Of a DNA stretch of 32,275 nucleotides, positions 17,530 to 25,776 are shown one piece after another; position 1 is the first letter of the stretch; each line of letters begins with the position of its first letter. A model generated the notes under the pieces. The model was not told the DNA's origin. It did no database searches and saw only the letters and a program-made list of their open reading frames with translations. Location: positions 1 through 32,275 of the forward strand of contig CAMHPQ010000013.1 in NCBI GenBank assembly GCA_946187035.1, given 5' to 3'. The translations under genes and the position numbers were made by a program. This stretch comes from an uncultured Clostridia bacterium. GTDB lineage: Bacteria; Bacillota; Clostridia; Oscillospirales; Oscillospiraceae.

Positions 17530-19893
17530 TCAGTACATGCCCAGCATGCTCTGGTCGCCAGTGACCAATGTTACCTCGATGACCGTGCCGTGATCCACCA
17601 GGGTGCCCTCGGGGATGCTCTGGGCCAGAACCGCCTGGGTGGAGGGGCTTGTGACAGAGCTGGAGGTGCTGACGAAGAGGCCCATGGCGGCCAGATAATC
17701 TCTGGCGTCGTTGTAGGTCAGGTAGCTGAGGTCGATCATCTCCTCCTGCTCCTCGGAGGGCTCCTCTCCGGCGTAGAGCAGGACGGTGCTGCCGTTGGCG
17801 ATGGTGGCGCCGGTGCCGGGCAGTTGGTGGGAAACCTTGCCCTCCTCGCCGATGATGCGGGCGTTGAAGCCGCGCTGCTCCAGGAGGGAGACGGCCTCGT
17901 TCACGTCCATGCCGGTGAGGCTGGGGACGGTCTCGTCCATGTTGGCCTTTTCCTCGGCGGTATAGACCGGGTCTACGCCCAGATACGGAAGGATGTCGGC
18001 CATCATTTTTCCGACGGTGGGCGCGCCCATCTGGCCGCCGGAGATGTAGATGCCGGTCTCGTCGCTGGGGGTATCCAGCAGGGTCAGGATCACGATTTTC
18101 GGGTCGTCCGCCGGGGCCACGCCCACAAAGGAGACGATGTACTCCTTGGGGCCGCCGGCGGCGTCCTGGGCGACCTTCTCGGAGGTGCCGGTCTTTCCGC
18201 CGATCTTGTAGCCCGCCACGTAGGCGTTCTTGCCGGTGCCGTCCACCGGGTCGCCGACGACCTTCTCCAGAATCTCACGGACGGTGGCGCTGGTCTCCTC
18301 GCTGACCACCTGACGAACCACGGTGGGCTCATTGGAGGCCACAATTCTGCCGGTGGCGTCGGTGATCTCCTGGACGATGTAGGGCTTCATGAGATAGCCG
18401 CCGTTGACGCAGGCGCTGATGGCGGTGATCATCTGCACCGGGGTGACGTTGAAGGTCTGTCCGAAGCTGGCGGAGGCCAGCTGGGAGTGGTTTTCGGGGT
18501 TGTAGAAGGTCTTCTCGCTCCACCAGATGCTGCCGCTCTCGCCTGCCAGGTCAATGCCGGTTTTGGCGCTGAGGGTGGCCTCGTTGTCATCGGTCAGCTC
18601 CAGGAAGCCAAAGGCGTCGCAGTATTTGTAGAAGGTTCTGGCGCCCACCAGCTCGCCGATCTGGGCAAAGGCCACGTTGCAGGAGTGCTGCACCGCCTGG
18701 GTCAGAGTCTGGTCGGCGTGGCTGCCGTCAGTCTTCCAGCAGTTCAGCGGGGTGGTACGTCCGATGACCGTGGTGCTGCCGCCGCAGTAGAAGCTGGAAT
18801 TCAGATCGATGACGCCGCTGTCGAGGCCCATGGCCAGGGTGATGATCTTGAAGGTGGAGCCGGGCTCATAGGTGTCGGAGAGGGCCTTGTTGCGCCACTG
18901 CTTGAAGAGGGCGGCGGTGCGCAGCTCGCTGAGCTCGGTTTTGGTGAGGTGCTCTTCCTCCTCCGCCAGGGCCAGTTCCTCCTCAGCCTCGTCGCTGAGG
19001 ATCTGATAATCGTTGGGATCGAAGTTCCCCAGGGACACCATGCCGAGAATCGCGCCGGTGTTGGGATCCATGGCGATGGAGGCCGCGCCGTTTTGGATGT
19101 CGTAGTCCTCCACGGCCTGCTTCAGGTGCTTCTCCAGATAATACTGGATGTTGGCGTCCAATGTCAACTTCACGTCGGCACCGGCGGTCTCCTGGGTGTA
19201 GTCCTCGTACTTCACGTTCAGCATGCCGATCTGGGTCTTGTCGCGGAGTCTGGTGATGCGGCCCACGCCACCGGCCAGGACGTTGTCATACTGGCTCTCC
19301 ACTCCGGCGAGGCCGTCGTTGTCGATGCCCACATAGCCCAGCACGTGAGCAGCCAGAGAGCCGTAGGGATAATACCGCTTGGAGTCCGGGGAGAGGACGA
19401 TGCCGTTGACGCCGCCGGTGATGCTGTTTTTATACTCCCGGATGGGATCGGTGTCCTCTCTGTCCACCTTCCGGGCCACGATCTTGTAGTAGGAATCCGT
19501 GTCCCGGGCGAGCTCGATGATCTGCTCATAGGTCACGCCGTAGTCCGCCAGATTCTCCGACAGAACCCGGGCGATGCCGTCCAGATCCTGGTTGTTTTTC
19601 TTGATGTCCGCAGGGCTTAATATGACGGTATCCTTCGTGGCGCTCTTGGCGAGAATCTTGCCGTTGGCGTCGTAAATTGTACCTCTGAGGCCCAGCACGT
19701 TCTGACGCACCACCGTCTGCCGGACGGCCTGCTCCTCATACTCGTCGTGCTGCACCACCATGATCCAGAACAGTCGGAAACCCAGCAGCAAAAACGCGAC
19801 AATGCCGCACACCAGAAAAATCATACGTGTGCGGCGAAGCATCATATTGTCAGGTCGCTGGACGCTGGCGCGTCCCGTGGGCATATTTGCCAT
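17530..19893 (-). CDS. Class B penicillin-binding protein with PASTA domains (SpoVD/PBP2B/FtsI family)
   Basis: This is a septal transpeptidase that cross-links peptidoglycan as the partner of FtsW. The 787-residue protein has one N-terminal membrane segment (about 25-47), the RGTIYDANGKILA dimerisation motif (70-82), and a transpeptidase domain with the acylated serine in STFK (346-349), SCN (404-406) and KTGT (567-570). Two PASTA domains follow: about 665-725, starting TVPSLTGMDVNEAV, and about 726-780. An acidic Glu-rich insertion (about 301-325) precedes the active site. AAAGGAGA lies 8 bases before the ATG. Bacillus has two such genes here, pbpB and spoVD; only one is present, so it may serve vegetative division, sporulation or both. 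Confidence 0.94.
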   Translation of the reverse strand: MANMPTGRASVQRPDNMMLRRTRMIFLVCGIVAFLLLGFRLFWIMVVQHDEYEEQAVRQTVVRQNVLGLRGTIYDANGKILAKSATKDTVILSPADIKKNNQDLDGIARVLSENLADYGVTYEQIIELARDTDSYYKIVARKVDREDTDPIREYKNSITGGVNGIVLSPDSKRYYPYGSLAAHVLGYVGIDNDGLAGVESQYDNVLAGGVGRITRLRDKTQIGMLNVKYEDYTQETAGADVKLTLDANIQYYLEKHLKQAVEDYDIQNGAASIAMDPNTGAILGMVSLGNFDPNDYQILSDEAEEELALAEEEEHLTKTELSELRTAALFKQWRNKALSDTYEPGSTFKIITLAMGLDSGVIDLNSSFYCGGSTTVIGRTTPLNCWKTDGSHADQTLTQAVQHSCNVAFAQIGELVGARTFYKYCDAFGFLELTDDNEATLSAKTGIDLAGESGSIWWSEKTFYNPENHSQLASASFGQTFNVTPVQMITAISACVNGGYLMKPYIVQEITDATGRIVASNEPTVVRQVVSEETSATVREILEKVVGDPVDGTGKNAYVAGYKIGGKTGTSEKVAQDAAGGPKEYIVSFVGVAPADDPKIVILTLLDTPSDETGIYISGGQMGAPTVGKMMADILPYLGVDPVYTAEEKANMDETVPSLTGMDVNEAVSLLEQRGFNARIIGEEGKVSHQLPGTGATIANGSTVLLYAGEEPSEEQEEMIDLSYLTYNDARDYLAAMGLFVSTSSSVTSPSTQAVLAQSIPEGTLVDHGTVIEVTLVTGDQSMLGMY

Positions 19894-19957
19894 GGATGGG
19901 GTCTCCTTTTATGGTTCGACGATGTGCTTTTGGGGTCTCCTTACAGCATATCGCGCC

Positions 19958-20512
19958 TCAGGAAAAATATGACGCGAGATCGGCCAGAAAATCCGAGAAG
20001 CGGTCCACCAGCCCGTCGGGTCTGGCTCTGTCCATCACGGCGATGGCCTGGTCGGAGGCCGTGCTGGCGAAGTAGAAGCTCTGCTCCTCTCTGGGGCGCT
20101 GCATGCCGAGGGTGTTGGCGGCGTAATCCTCCAGCTCGGCGAAGTTGTAGGCGGTCTCATAGGCGATCAGCAGGTCGTCCTGCGTCTCCTGCACCTGGCT
20201 GAGCTCTGCCTCCAGCTTGCAGATCTCCGTCTGCTGGGTGCTGATTCTGGTCATCACCTGCAAAGCGAGGATCCAGACCGCAACCATCAGCGCAAAGAGC
20301 ACTACGGCCGCGGGGGCGACCACCATCACCGGGGCCTGGACGGCGCGCTTTTGGGGCTGGGGCTGTTTTTTCGGCTGCCGGGGTCTTTCCAGCTCCGGGG
20401 CTGTGCTGTATCTCTGGGGTTCGGGAATCTGGCGGGACATATCATAGGCCAGATTATCCTGCACCAAGTTCTCATAGACCGGGGCGTCGTAATTCCGCCT
20501 GGGATTTGCCAT
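19958..20512 (-). CDS. ftsL: FtsL-like cell division protein
   Basis: FtsL is a small bitopic protein that pairs with DivIC/FtsB and FtsQ in the division complex. This 184-residue protein has a long basic, proline-rich cytoplasmic part (about residues 1-61, with RPRQPKKQPQPQKR), one membrane segment (about 62-87: APVMVVAPAAVVLFALMVAVWI), a short coiled coil (QQTEICKLEAELSQVQETQDDL), and a tail with LEDYAANTLGMQRP, the usual end of the FtsL/DivIC zipper. It is longer than most FtsL at both ends. The ATG at 20512 has AAAGGAG 8 bases upstream; the in-frame GTG at 20521 is too close to that site. Identity rests on topology and position between rsmH and the penicillin-binding protein gene. Confidence 0.85.
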   Translation of the reverse strand: MANPRRNYDAPVYENLVQDNLAYDMSRQIPEPQRYSTAPELERPRQPKKQPQPQKRAVQAPVMVVAPAAVVLFALMVAVWILALQVMTRISTQQTEICKLEAELSQVQETQDDLLIAYETAYNFAELEDYAANTLGMQRPREEQSFYFASTASDQAIAVMDRARPDGLVDRFSDFLADLASYFS

Positions 20513-20566
20513 GATCCGCACTCCTTTCCACCTTTATCCTGGATACTAATTTACATAATACCACAA

Positions 20567-21508
20567 TTACACATGTTCTGCAACCCTAAGTTTTGCGCTT
20601 CTGGCTCTCGGGTTGACCGCCTGTTCCTCCGGAGAGGGCAGGATCGGCTTTCTGGATACGCTCTTCAAAGTCTGGACGAAGCCGCAGGTGCAGACCGGGA
20701 AATCTCTCGGGCAGGTGCAGCCGTCCTCACGATTTCGGATGCCGGACTTGATGATCCGGTCCTCCAGAGAATGGAAGCTGATCACCGCCAGTCTTCCGCC
20801 AGGCTTCAGCTTGTCCGGGGCGGTGTCCATCATGGTCTGGATGGAGCCCAGCTCGTCGTTCACGGCGATGCGGATGGCCTGAAAGCTCCGTTTGGCCGGG
20901 TGCTGTTTCTCTCGCAGGGCCGCGGCGGGCATGGCGGAACGGATCACGTCCACCAGCTCCAATGTGGTCTCGATGGGTTTTTCCCCTCTGGCTCGCACCA
21001 TGGCGGCGGCGATCCTGGGGGCGTAACGCTCCTCGCCGTAATCGAAGAGGATCCGCTTGAGCTCCCCTTCCGGCCAGCGGTTCACCACTTCCCAAGCCGT
21101 GAGACTGGCGGAGCCATCCATGCGCATGTCCAGCGGCGCGTCCTGCATGTAGCTGAAGCCCCGCTCCGCCTCGTCCAGCTGGGGAGAGGAGACGCCCAGA
21201 TCGTACAGGAGCCCGTCCACAGCCTCGATGCCGAGGGAATCCAGAATGGCGGCTGTGTCGCTGAAGTTGCCGTGGACCAGCTTCACCCGATCTCCGTAGG
21301 GTGCCAGACGCTTTCCGGCGCGCTCGATGGCGGTCTCGTCCCGGTCAATGCCGATCAGCAGGCCCGTGGTCAGACGCTTCGCAATCTGCTCAGAGTGGCC
21401 GCCCATACCCAGGGTGCCGTCCACATAGATGCCGTCCGGTTTGATGTGCAATGCCTCAATGCACTCGTCCAAGAGCACAGAGACGTGTTTCGGTGTCATC
21501 TCTTCCAT
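20567..21508 (-). CDS. rsmH: 16S rRNA (cytosine-1402 N4) methyltransferase
   Basis: RsmH (MraW) methylates C1402 in the decoding centre of 16S rRNA using S-adenosylmethionine. The 313-residue protein has HVSVLLDECIEAL at its start, the cofactor site YVDGTLGMGGHS, GIDRDETAI, VDGLLYDLGVSSPQLDEAERGFSY, and the C-terminal HPAKRSFQAIRIAVNDEL and ISFHSLEDRIIK motifs. The start at 21508 lies one base after the mraZ stop. A second ATG three codons on is possible; no strong ribosome site precedes either, so translation is probably coupled to mraZ. Confidence 0.95.
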   Translation of the reverse strand: MEEMTPKHVSVLLDECIEALHIKPDGIYVDGTLGMGGHSEQIAKRLTTGLLIGIDRDETAIERAGKRLAPYGDRVKLVHGNFSDTAAILDSLGIEAVDGLLYDLGVSSPQLDEAERGFSYMQDAPLDMRMDGSASLTAWEVVNRWPEGELKRILFDYGEERYAPRIAAAMVRARGEKPIETTLELVDVIRSAMPAAALREKQHPAKRSFQAIRIAVNDELGSIQTMMDTAPDKLKPGGRLAVISFHSLEDRIIKSGIRNREDGCTCPRDFPVCTCGFVQTLKSVSRKPILPSPEEQAVNPRARSAKLRVAEHV

Positions 21509-21509
21509 A

Positions 21510-21926
21510 TCAGAACCCCAGAGCGTCCATGACAGCCGCCAGATTCTCCGGCGTGCTCTCCTCGGCGCAGACACGATCCCAGTCGGCCTTGTTCCAGAAC
21601 TCGGCGTGGTTGTTTACGCCCACCACCGTGACCTCCCGGCCAAGAGCGATCTTGTCTCTCAGGGTCTGGGTCAGAAGGATGCGGCCCTGGGCGTCCAGCT
21701 CCACCTTCGCGGCGTTGGAGAAGATCGGGCGCAGGGCGTTCTGCTGGGAGTAGGGCAGCGCGTCCGCCTTGTCCCGATAGCGCTGCCAGTTGGTCTCGTT
21801 GTAGGCGCACAGACACTTCTCTCTGGAGATGGTCACATAGAAGGTGTCGCCCAGCTCCTCGCGCAGTTTTGCGGGGATGAACAGACGGCCCTTGGCGTCC
21901 AGCGTATGTTGATAGGTTCCGGTCAT
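21510..21926 (-). CDS. mraZ: Transcriptional regulator MraZ
   Basis: MraZ is a ring-forming AbrB-fold DNA-binding protein that controls the dcw operon from its own promoter region. The 138-residue protein has two MraZ repeats, each with a DxxGR signature: TLDAKGRLFIPAKLRE near residue 8 and ELDAQGRILLTQTLRD near 74. The ATG at 21926 is chosen because AAGGAGGG lies 7 bases upstream and homology begins with MTGTYQHTLD; the open frame extends upstream to 22004, but that part spans the operator repeats. It is first in the operon. Confidence 0.95.
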   Translation of the reverse strand: MTGTYQHTLDAKGRLFIPAKLREELGDTFYVTISREKCLCAYNETNWQRYRDKADALPYSQQNALRPIFSNAAKVELDAQGRILLTQTLRDKIALGREVTVVGVNNHAEFWNKADWDRVCAEESTPENLAAVMDALGF

Positions 21927-21971
21927 GCTCGTCCCTCCTTTGCGCGGTTTGTGGGTGTTTGGGTGTTTCCG

Positions 21972-22011
21972 TGTCCCCTTTTGGTACACTTTCCCCCATT
22001 TCACCCCACTT
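21972..22011 (-). promoter_or_regulatory. MraZ operator: four 10-bp direct repeats
   Basis: On the minus strand four adjacent decamers run without gaps: AAGTGGGGTG, AAATGGGGGA, AAGTGTACCA and AAAGGGGACA. They lie between the -10 box and the mraZ start. MraZ is known to bind GTGGG-type boxes repeated at about 10-bp spacing. The first two copies are close matches; the third is degenerate. Confidence 0.7.
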
Positions 22012-22018
22012 TGATGTT

Positions 22019-22047
22019 AGTATAACCGCTTTTTGAAAAAAACGCAA
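22019..22047 (-). promoter_or_regulatory. dcw operon promoter
   Basis: On the minus strand TTGCGT (22047-22042), a 17-bp spacer and TATACT (22024-22019) precede mraZ. The MraZ repeats begin 7 bases past the -10 box, so bound MraZ would cover the transcription start. No other promoter of similar quality was noticed in the operon. Confidence 0.7.
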
Positions 22048-22228
22048 GGGAAAATTTCATTCATTTTTAAATAAGAATGCTGATTTTTCAGCCCTTTCTG
22101 CCGCAAAGCACAACTTCTTGATTCTTTTTCTCTCATCGCAACAATATGTTGTGGTTTTCTCCTGCAAAATCGTTTGATATTTGTCAGAATTATTAAAATT
22201 ATATATCGGATTTTAGATATTCTGCACA

Positions 22229-22257
22229 TTGACTTTCCTCACCGTCCGGGCTATATT
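22229..22257 (+). promoter_or_regulatory. Promoter of the kimA riboswitch transcript
   Basis: TTGACT (22229-22234), a 17-bp spacer and TATATT (22252-22257) lie directly before the riboswitch, so transcription should begin near its first stem. The AT-rich region 22048-22228 between this and the divergent mraZ promoter shows nothing else I can support. Confidence 0.8.
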
Positions 22258-22260
22258 TAA

Positions 22261-22381
22261 CTTGCTTAATGCCGCCTCCGGCGGCAGCGGGAGAACCAAC
22301 TCTGGGGTGCATCCGCGTTTGCGGTAGGAGACCTTCTTCTCCGAATCCGACAGCTAATCTCGTCAGCGTAAGAGGGAAACA
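22261..22381 (+). promoter_or_regulatory. c-di-AMP riboswitch (ydaO/yuaA type)
   Basis: The conserved blocks of this class occur in order: TTGCTTAAT with a GC hairpin and AGCGGGAGAACCA (from 22262), TGGGGTGCATCC (22303-22314), GCGGTAGGAGACC and its partner TCTCC (22321-22342), CGAATCCGACAGCTAATCTC (22342-22361), and GTAAGAGGGAAAC (22368-22380). In Bacillus and relatives this RNA turns off downstream potassium importers and wall genes when c-di-AMP is high. The terminator at 22443-22474 is the likely off-state output. Confidence 0.93.
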
Positions 22382-22442
22382 ACATACTGCAGGAATCGGG
22401 CATTGGTATGTCCGCTGCCCTGTTTTGATTTGTCACGCTCTG

Positions 22443-22474
22443 CGCTGCCGGGAACGGCGGCGTTTTTGTTTTTT
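22443..22474 (+). terminator. Intrinsic terminator, expression platform of the c-di-AMP riboswitch
   Basis: CGCTGCCG pairs with CGGCGGCG (one G-U pair) around GGAA, followed by TTTTTGTTTTTT. It lies 60 bases after the riboswitch core and 30 bases before the kimA start. An alternative pairing partner may lie in CCGCTGCCCTG near 22413-22423. Confidence 0.88.
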
Positions 22475-22503
22475 CCGTTAAAACTAATGGAGGCAACGCA
22501 TCC

Positions 22504-24351
22504 ATGAAAGAAAAACTGCTGACCTTTTTCCTCGGTCGTCGTCTGGAGGACGACAAGCTCGCCGGGGAAAAATTCAACATCCTCTGGGGCATCCCGGTGT
22601 TCGCCAGCGACGCGATCTCATCGGTGAGCTACGCCGGCGAGGAGATCCTGCTGGTGCTGATCCCGGTTCTGGGCATGGCCAGCTACAAGACCTTCCTCCC
22701 CATCGTTGCGGCCATCATCGGCCTGCTGGGCATTCTGGTGTTCTGCTACCGGCAGACCATCGACGCCTATCCCCAGGGCGGAGGCGCCTACATCGTGGCC
22801 ACCGACAATCTGGGCGAGACGCCTGGTCTGGTGGCGGGAGCCGCGCTGATCATCGGCTACATCCTCACCGTGGCCGTCAGCGCCTGCGCCGGCGCCGCGG
22901 CAGTGACCAGCGCCTTCCCGGAACTGCTTCATCTGAAGGCATTGATCGCGCTGATTCTCATCGCTCTGCTGACCTGGGGCAATCTCAGAGGTCTGCGAGA
23001 GAGCGCGGTGCTCTTCGGCGTGCCGACGTATCTGTTCATTCTCACCATGATTGCGCTGATCGTCACCGGTCTGGTGCGGTATCTCTCCGGCAGCTACACG
23101 CCGGAGCAGGTACAGATCGCCACCACCAGCGCGGGAGATACGCTGCTGTTCGTGATTCTCAGGGCCTTCGCCTCCGGCTGTACGGCCCTGACCGGCGTGG
23201 AGGCCGTCAGCAACGGTGTGCCGAACTTTAAGGAACCGGCGCCGAAAAACGCGAAAAAGGTGCTCTATGCCATGGCGGGCTTCGTTTGTCTCGTGTTCCT
23301 GGGCGTCAGTGTACTGATCTCTCTTTACAAGATTGTCCCCAACGAGGAGGCCACCGCCGTGAGCCAGCTGGCCGCCGCCGTGTTCGGAAGCGGCTCCGCC
23401 CTCTACTTCGTGGTGCAGGTCATGACCGTGGTGATCCTGACTCTGGCCGCCAACACCGCCTTTGCGGGGCTGCCGCTGCTGATGGCCCTGATGGCTCAGG
23501 ACGGTTTCCTGCCGAGGCGACTGATCTACCGCGGCACCAGGCTGAACTTCTCCAACGGCATTCTGTTCCTCTTCGGCTCCGCCGCCCTTTTGGTGATCGC
23601 CTTCAACGGCGACCAGCATCTGCTGCTGCCCCTCTATGCCAGCGGTGTGTTTCTGTCCTTCCTGCTGAGTCAGCTGGGCATGGTTCGCCACTGGGTGGAG
23701 AAGAAGGGCCCCGGCTGGCAGTTCAAGGCGGGGGTCAACGGCTTCGGCACCCTGATCACCGGCATCACCCTGGTGATCATCGTCATCATGAAATTCCTCA
23801 GCGGCGCCTGGGTCACGCTGGTGACCATCGTGCTGCTGGTGCTATTGATGAAAAAAATCCACACCCACTATCAGGCTGTGGGAAATGATTTGCGCATCGA
23901 CTCCCTGGAGGAGGCCAAGTCTCTTATGGGCCGCGGCAAGGCCGGGAAGCTGATTCTCCCGGTGCAGAGCATCAACCGCTCCTTCCTGAAGGTGCTCAAC
24001 TGCGCCCAGGATCTGGATTTTGACGAGGTGGAATTCTACCACGTCTGCGGCGACAAGAGCAGCGCGGAGCGGGTGAAGGCCCAGCTGGAGGAATTGGGTG
24101 CGCTGCATCCGGGCTGGGAATTCGTCTACGACGTGACGCACTACCGCAACACCGAGGAGGTGCTCATGCGGCACATTGAGGCCGAGCACGCCAAGCTGGA
24201 CGAGCACCAGCATCTGACGGTGATGATGCCGAATCTGGTGCCCACCGGAAAGGGCGCGCGGCTGCTGCACAACCAGACCACCAAGACCCTGATCCGGCGC
24301 ATGGAAAAATACCGGAACGTATATGTGTTCCAGATCCCGTATCTCATTTAA
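22504..24351 (+). CDS. kimA: KimA-type potassium importer (APC superfamily)
   Basis: KimA is a high-affinity, proton-coupled potassium importer of the cytoplasmic membrane that is inhibited by c-di-AMP. The 615-residue protein has about twelve membrane segments (residues about 25-445), beginning with IPVFASDAISSVSYAGEEIL and QGGGAYIVATDNLG, typical of KimA and of APC transporters, and EAVSNGVPNFKEPAPKNAKK. The C-terminal 160 residues form a soluble domain of the kind that binds c-di-AMP in Bacillus KimA. GGAGG lies 10 bases before the ATG. The c-di-AMP riboswitch upstream strongly supports the call, since this pairing is classic; together they give double control by the same signal. Confidence 0.9.
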   Translation: MKEKLLTFFLGRRLEDDKLAGEKFNILWGIPVFASDAISSVSYAGEEILLVLIPVLGMASYKTFLPIVAAIIGLLGILVFCYRQTIDAYPQGGGAYIVATDNLGETPGLVAGAALIIGYILTVAVSACAGAAAVTSAFPELLHLKALIALILIALLTWGNLRGLRESAVLFGVPTYLFILTMIALIVTGLVRYLSGSYTPEQVQIATTSAGDTLLFVILRAFASGCTALTGVEAVSNGVPNFKEPAPKNAKKVLYAMAGFVCLVFLGVSVLISLYKIVPNEEATAVSQLAAAVFGSGSALYFVVQVMTVVILTLAANTAFAGLPLLMALMAQDGFLPRRLIYRGTRLNFSNGILFLFGSAALLVIAFNGDQHLLLPLYASGVFLSFLLSQLGMVRHWVEKKGPGWQFKAGVNGFGTLITGITLVIIVIMKFLSGAWVTLVTIVLLVLLMKKIHTHYQAVGNDLRIDSLEEAKSLMGRGKAGKLILPVQSINRSFLKVLNCAQDLDFDEVEFYHVCGDKSSAERVKAQLEELGALHPGWEFVYDVTHYRNTEEVLMRHIEAEHAKLDEHQHLTVMMPNLVPTGKGARLLHNQTTKTLIRRMEKYRNVYVFQIPYLI

Positions 24352-24358
24352 AAGTTCA

Positions 24359-24389
24359 AGCCACCTGCCGAAGCAAACGACAGGTGGCT
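24359..24389. terminator. Hairpin between convergent kimA and SLH-protein genes
   Basis: AGCCACCTG (24359-24367) pairs with CAGGTGGCT (24381-24389) around a 13-base loop. The flanking T-runs are short on both strands, so termination may be modest and shared by the two convergent genes. Confidence 0.6.
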
Positions 24390-24410
24390 CTTTGTATATG
24401 CAGGAGACAA

Positions 24411-25685
24411 TCAGTTGTTCATGTAACGCAGGAGGATGGAGGCCAGCTGGGCTCTGGTGGCTGCGCCGTTCGGGCTCAGGCTGGTGCTGCTGGTGCCGGA
24501 GAGGATGCCGCCGGTGACTGCCCAGCGCATGGCCTCGGCTGCCCAGTTGGAGATGCTGCCGGCGTCATAGAAGCTGTCCAGCGCGTCCATCCGGGCGGGG
24601 GTGGCGCTGCTGAGCTGACGGAAACGATAGAGCATGCTCACCAGCTGCTCGCGGGTCAGGAAATCGTCCGGGGCAAACCGGGTGTCGCTGACGCCGGAGG
24701 TGATGCCCTTGGCGTAGGCCCAGGTGACGGCGTTTTCATACCAGCAGGCGTTCATATCCGTGAAGGGATTCGTGTAGCAGCTCACGTCCGGCTGGCCGGC
24801 GGCGCGGTAGAGCACCGTGACCAACATGGCTCGGGTCATCTCTGCCTCGGGCTTGAACTGGGAATTGGTAACGCCCTGCATGAGGCCGTTGTTGATGCAG
24901 TAGTCGATGCCGGCGTGGGCCCAGTTGCTCTCAGCCGGGACGTCGGTCATACTGGCGCTGGCGCAGGCGCTGCCGTCATGATGGCGGCCTGCGGAGGCGA
25001 TGGTTGCCGGGGTGCTGACGGTGAGACTGCCGCCGGCGCGGTAATACTGGGTGGTCTTTTCCAGCTCCTCGGTGCGGAGCTCATCGTGGCGCATATAGCT
25101 GGCCACGTTGTTCACGATTTGAATGGTCCAGGGCGCGTCGTTGGCGGGGTCTACGATCAGGTAGGTGCTGTCGGAGACCTTGCCCGCCACCACCACATAG
25201 TGGCCGCGCTCAGAATAGGTGGTCAGATGGATCACCGGAGGGCTGTATGCGCCGGGGTTATTCAGGAAATTGTCCATGGCGGTGGCGAAGGAGCGCTCCA
25301 GATAGGTGGCGCCGAAGTCCTGCACATCCCAGGCCATGGTGGCAAAGGGCTCTCCGCCGGTGTAGCCCTTGCCGTTCCAGTAGTCGCCCAGGCGGCCCGG
25401 CGTGGCGTTGGCGCCGATGCTGCTCAGCGCCATGGAGATGGACGCGGTGTAGCACTCATAGCCCGCAGCGTCCACGTAGTCGTTCCAGTAGGACGGGTGG
25501 AAGTTGGGAGATCCGGCAAGCTGGGACACGTAGCGGATCGTTCCCGCCGACACCGAATCCGTGGAATCATAGTTGATATTCAGATATGGAGAAGCGGACA
25601 GCGCAGCGGCGTTTGCATGGGCCATCGGCAGCAAACCCGCCAGCAGCACGACGGCGAGCAAGAATCCAACGCATCGTTTCTTCAT
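24411..25685 (-). CDS. Secreted C39-like protein with three SLH domains
   Basis: The 424-residue protein has a signal peptide (about residues 1-27, ending AHANAAA). The next 170 residues resemble a papain-fold C39-type peptidase domain: cysteine C78 in ECYTASISMAL, histidine H162 in ERGHYVVVAGK and aspartate D179 in LIVDPAND are placed as in a Cys-His-Asp triad. Three S-layer homology domains follow from about residue 245 (for example WAHAGIDYCINNGLMQGV, WAYAKGITSGV, MRWAVTGGILSGT), each ending in TRAxL-type motifs, which should tether the protein to the cell-wall polymer. It may be a surface cysteine protease or peptide-binding protein; the substrate is unknown. AGAGGTG precedes the ATG. Confidence 0.82.
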   Translation of the reverse strand: MKKRCVGFLLAVVLLAGLLPMAHANAAALSASPYLNINYDSTDSVSAGTIRYVSQLAGSPNFHPSYWNDYVDAAGYECYTASISMALSSIGANATPGRLGDYWNGKGYTGGEPFATMAWDVQDFGATYLERSFATAMDNFLNNPGAYSPPVIHLTTYSERGHYVVVAGKVSDSTYLIVDPANDAPWTIQIVNNVASYMRHDELRTEELEKTTQYYRAGGSLTVSTPATIASAGRHHDGSACASASMTDVPAESNWAHAGIDYCINNGLMQGVTNSQFKPEAEMTRAMLVTVLYRAAGQPDVSCYTNPFTDMNACWYENAVTWAYAKGITSGVSDTRFAPDDFLTREQLVSMLYRFRQLSSATPARMDALDSFYDAGSISNWAAEAMRWAVTGGILSGTSSTSLSPNGAATRAQLASILLRYMNN

Positions 25686-25713
25686 GTTGCACCTCTTCGG
25701 AAAAGATGGTTAG

Positions 25714-25742
25714 ATTATAACACCGATTTTTACAGTTAACAA
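25714..25742 (-). promoter_or_regulatory. Promoter of the C39-like/SLH gene
   Basis: On the minus strand TTGTTA (25742-25737), a 17-bp spacer and a perfect TATAAT (25719-25714) lie about 29 bases before the start codon. Confidence 0.75.
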
Positions 25743-25759
25743 CCATTTTGTATTGATTT

Positions 25760-25776
25760 TGTTACTTTTCTGTTAC
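25760..25776. promoter_or_regulatory. WalR-like direct-repeat box upstream of the C39-like/SLH promoter
   Basis: TGTTAC (25760-25765), TTTTC, TGTTAC (25771-25776) fits the published WalR consensus TGTWAH-N5-TGTWAH exactly. It lies 17 bp upstream of the -35 box but reads on the strand opposite to the gene. WalR and related OmpR-type regulators control wall remodelling genes. No walR gene is in the window, so this is a site match only. Elsewhere the 307-bp gap 25686-25992 holds the promoter, this box, two GTGGAAA copies and a terminator, but no gene. Confidence 0.45.

Noticed and set aside
17512-19620. 702-codon open frame on the plus strand, antisense to the class B PBP gene
   Set aside because: It lies opposite a gene with all transpeptidase motifs. 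Its Gly/Val/Ala/His-rich sequence is the usual by-product of GC-rich codon use on the other strand, and no ribosome site supports it.
22048-22228. AT-rich stretch between the mraZ and kimA promoters, checked for a small gene or replication origin
   Set aside because: The only open frame (22017-22229, minus) lacks a ribosome site and overlaps the dcw promoter; no clusters of DnaA boxes were seen.
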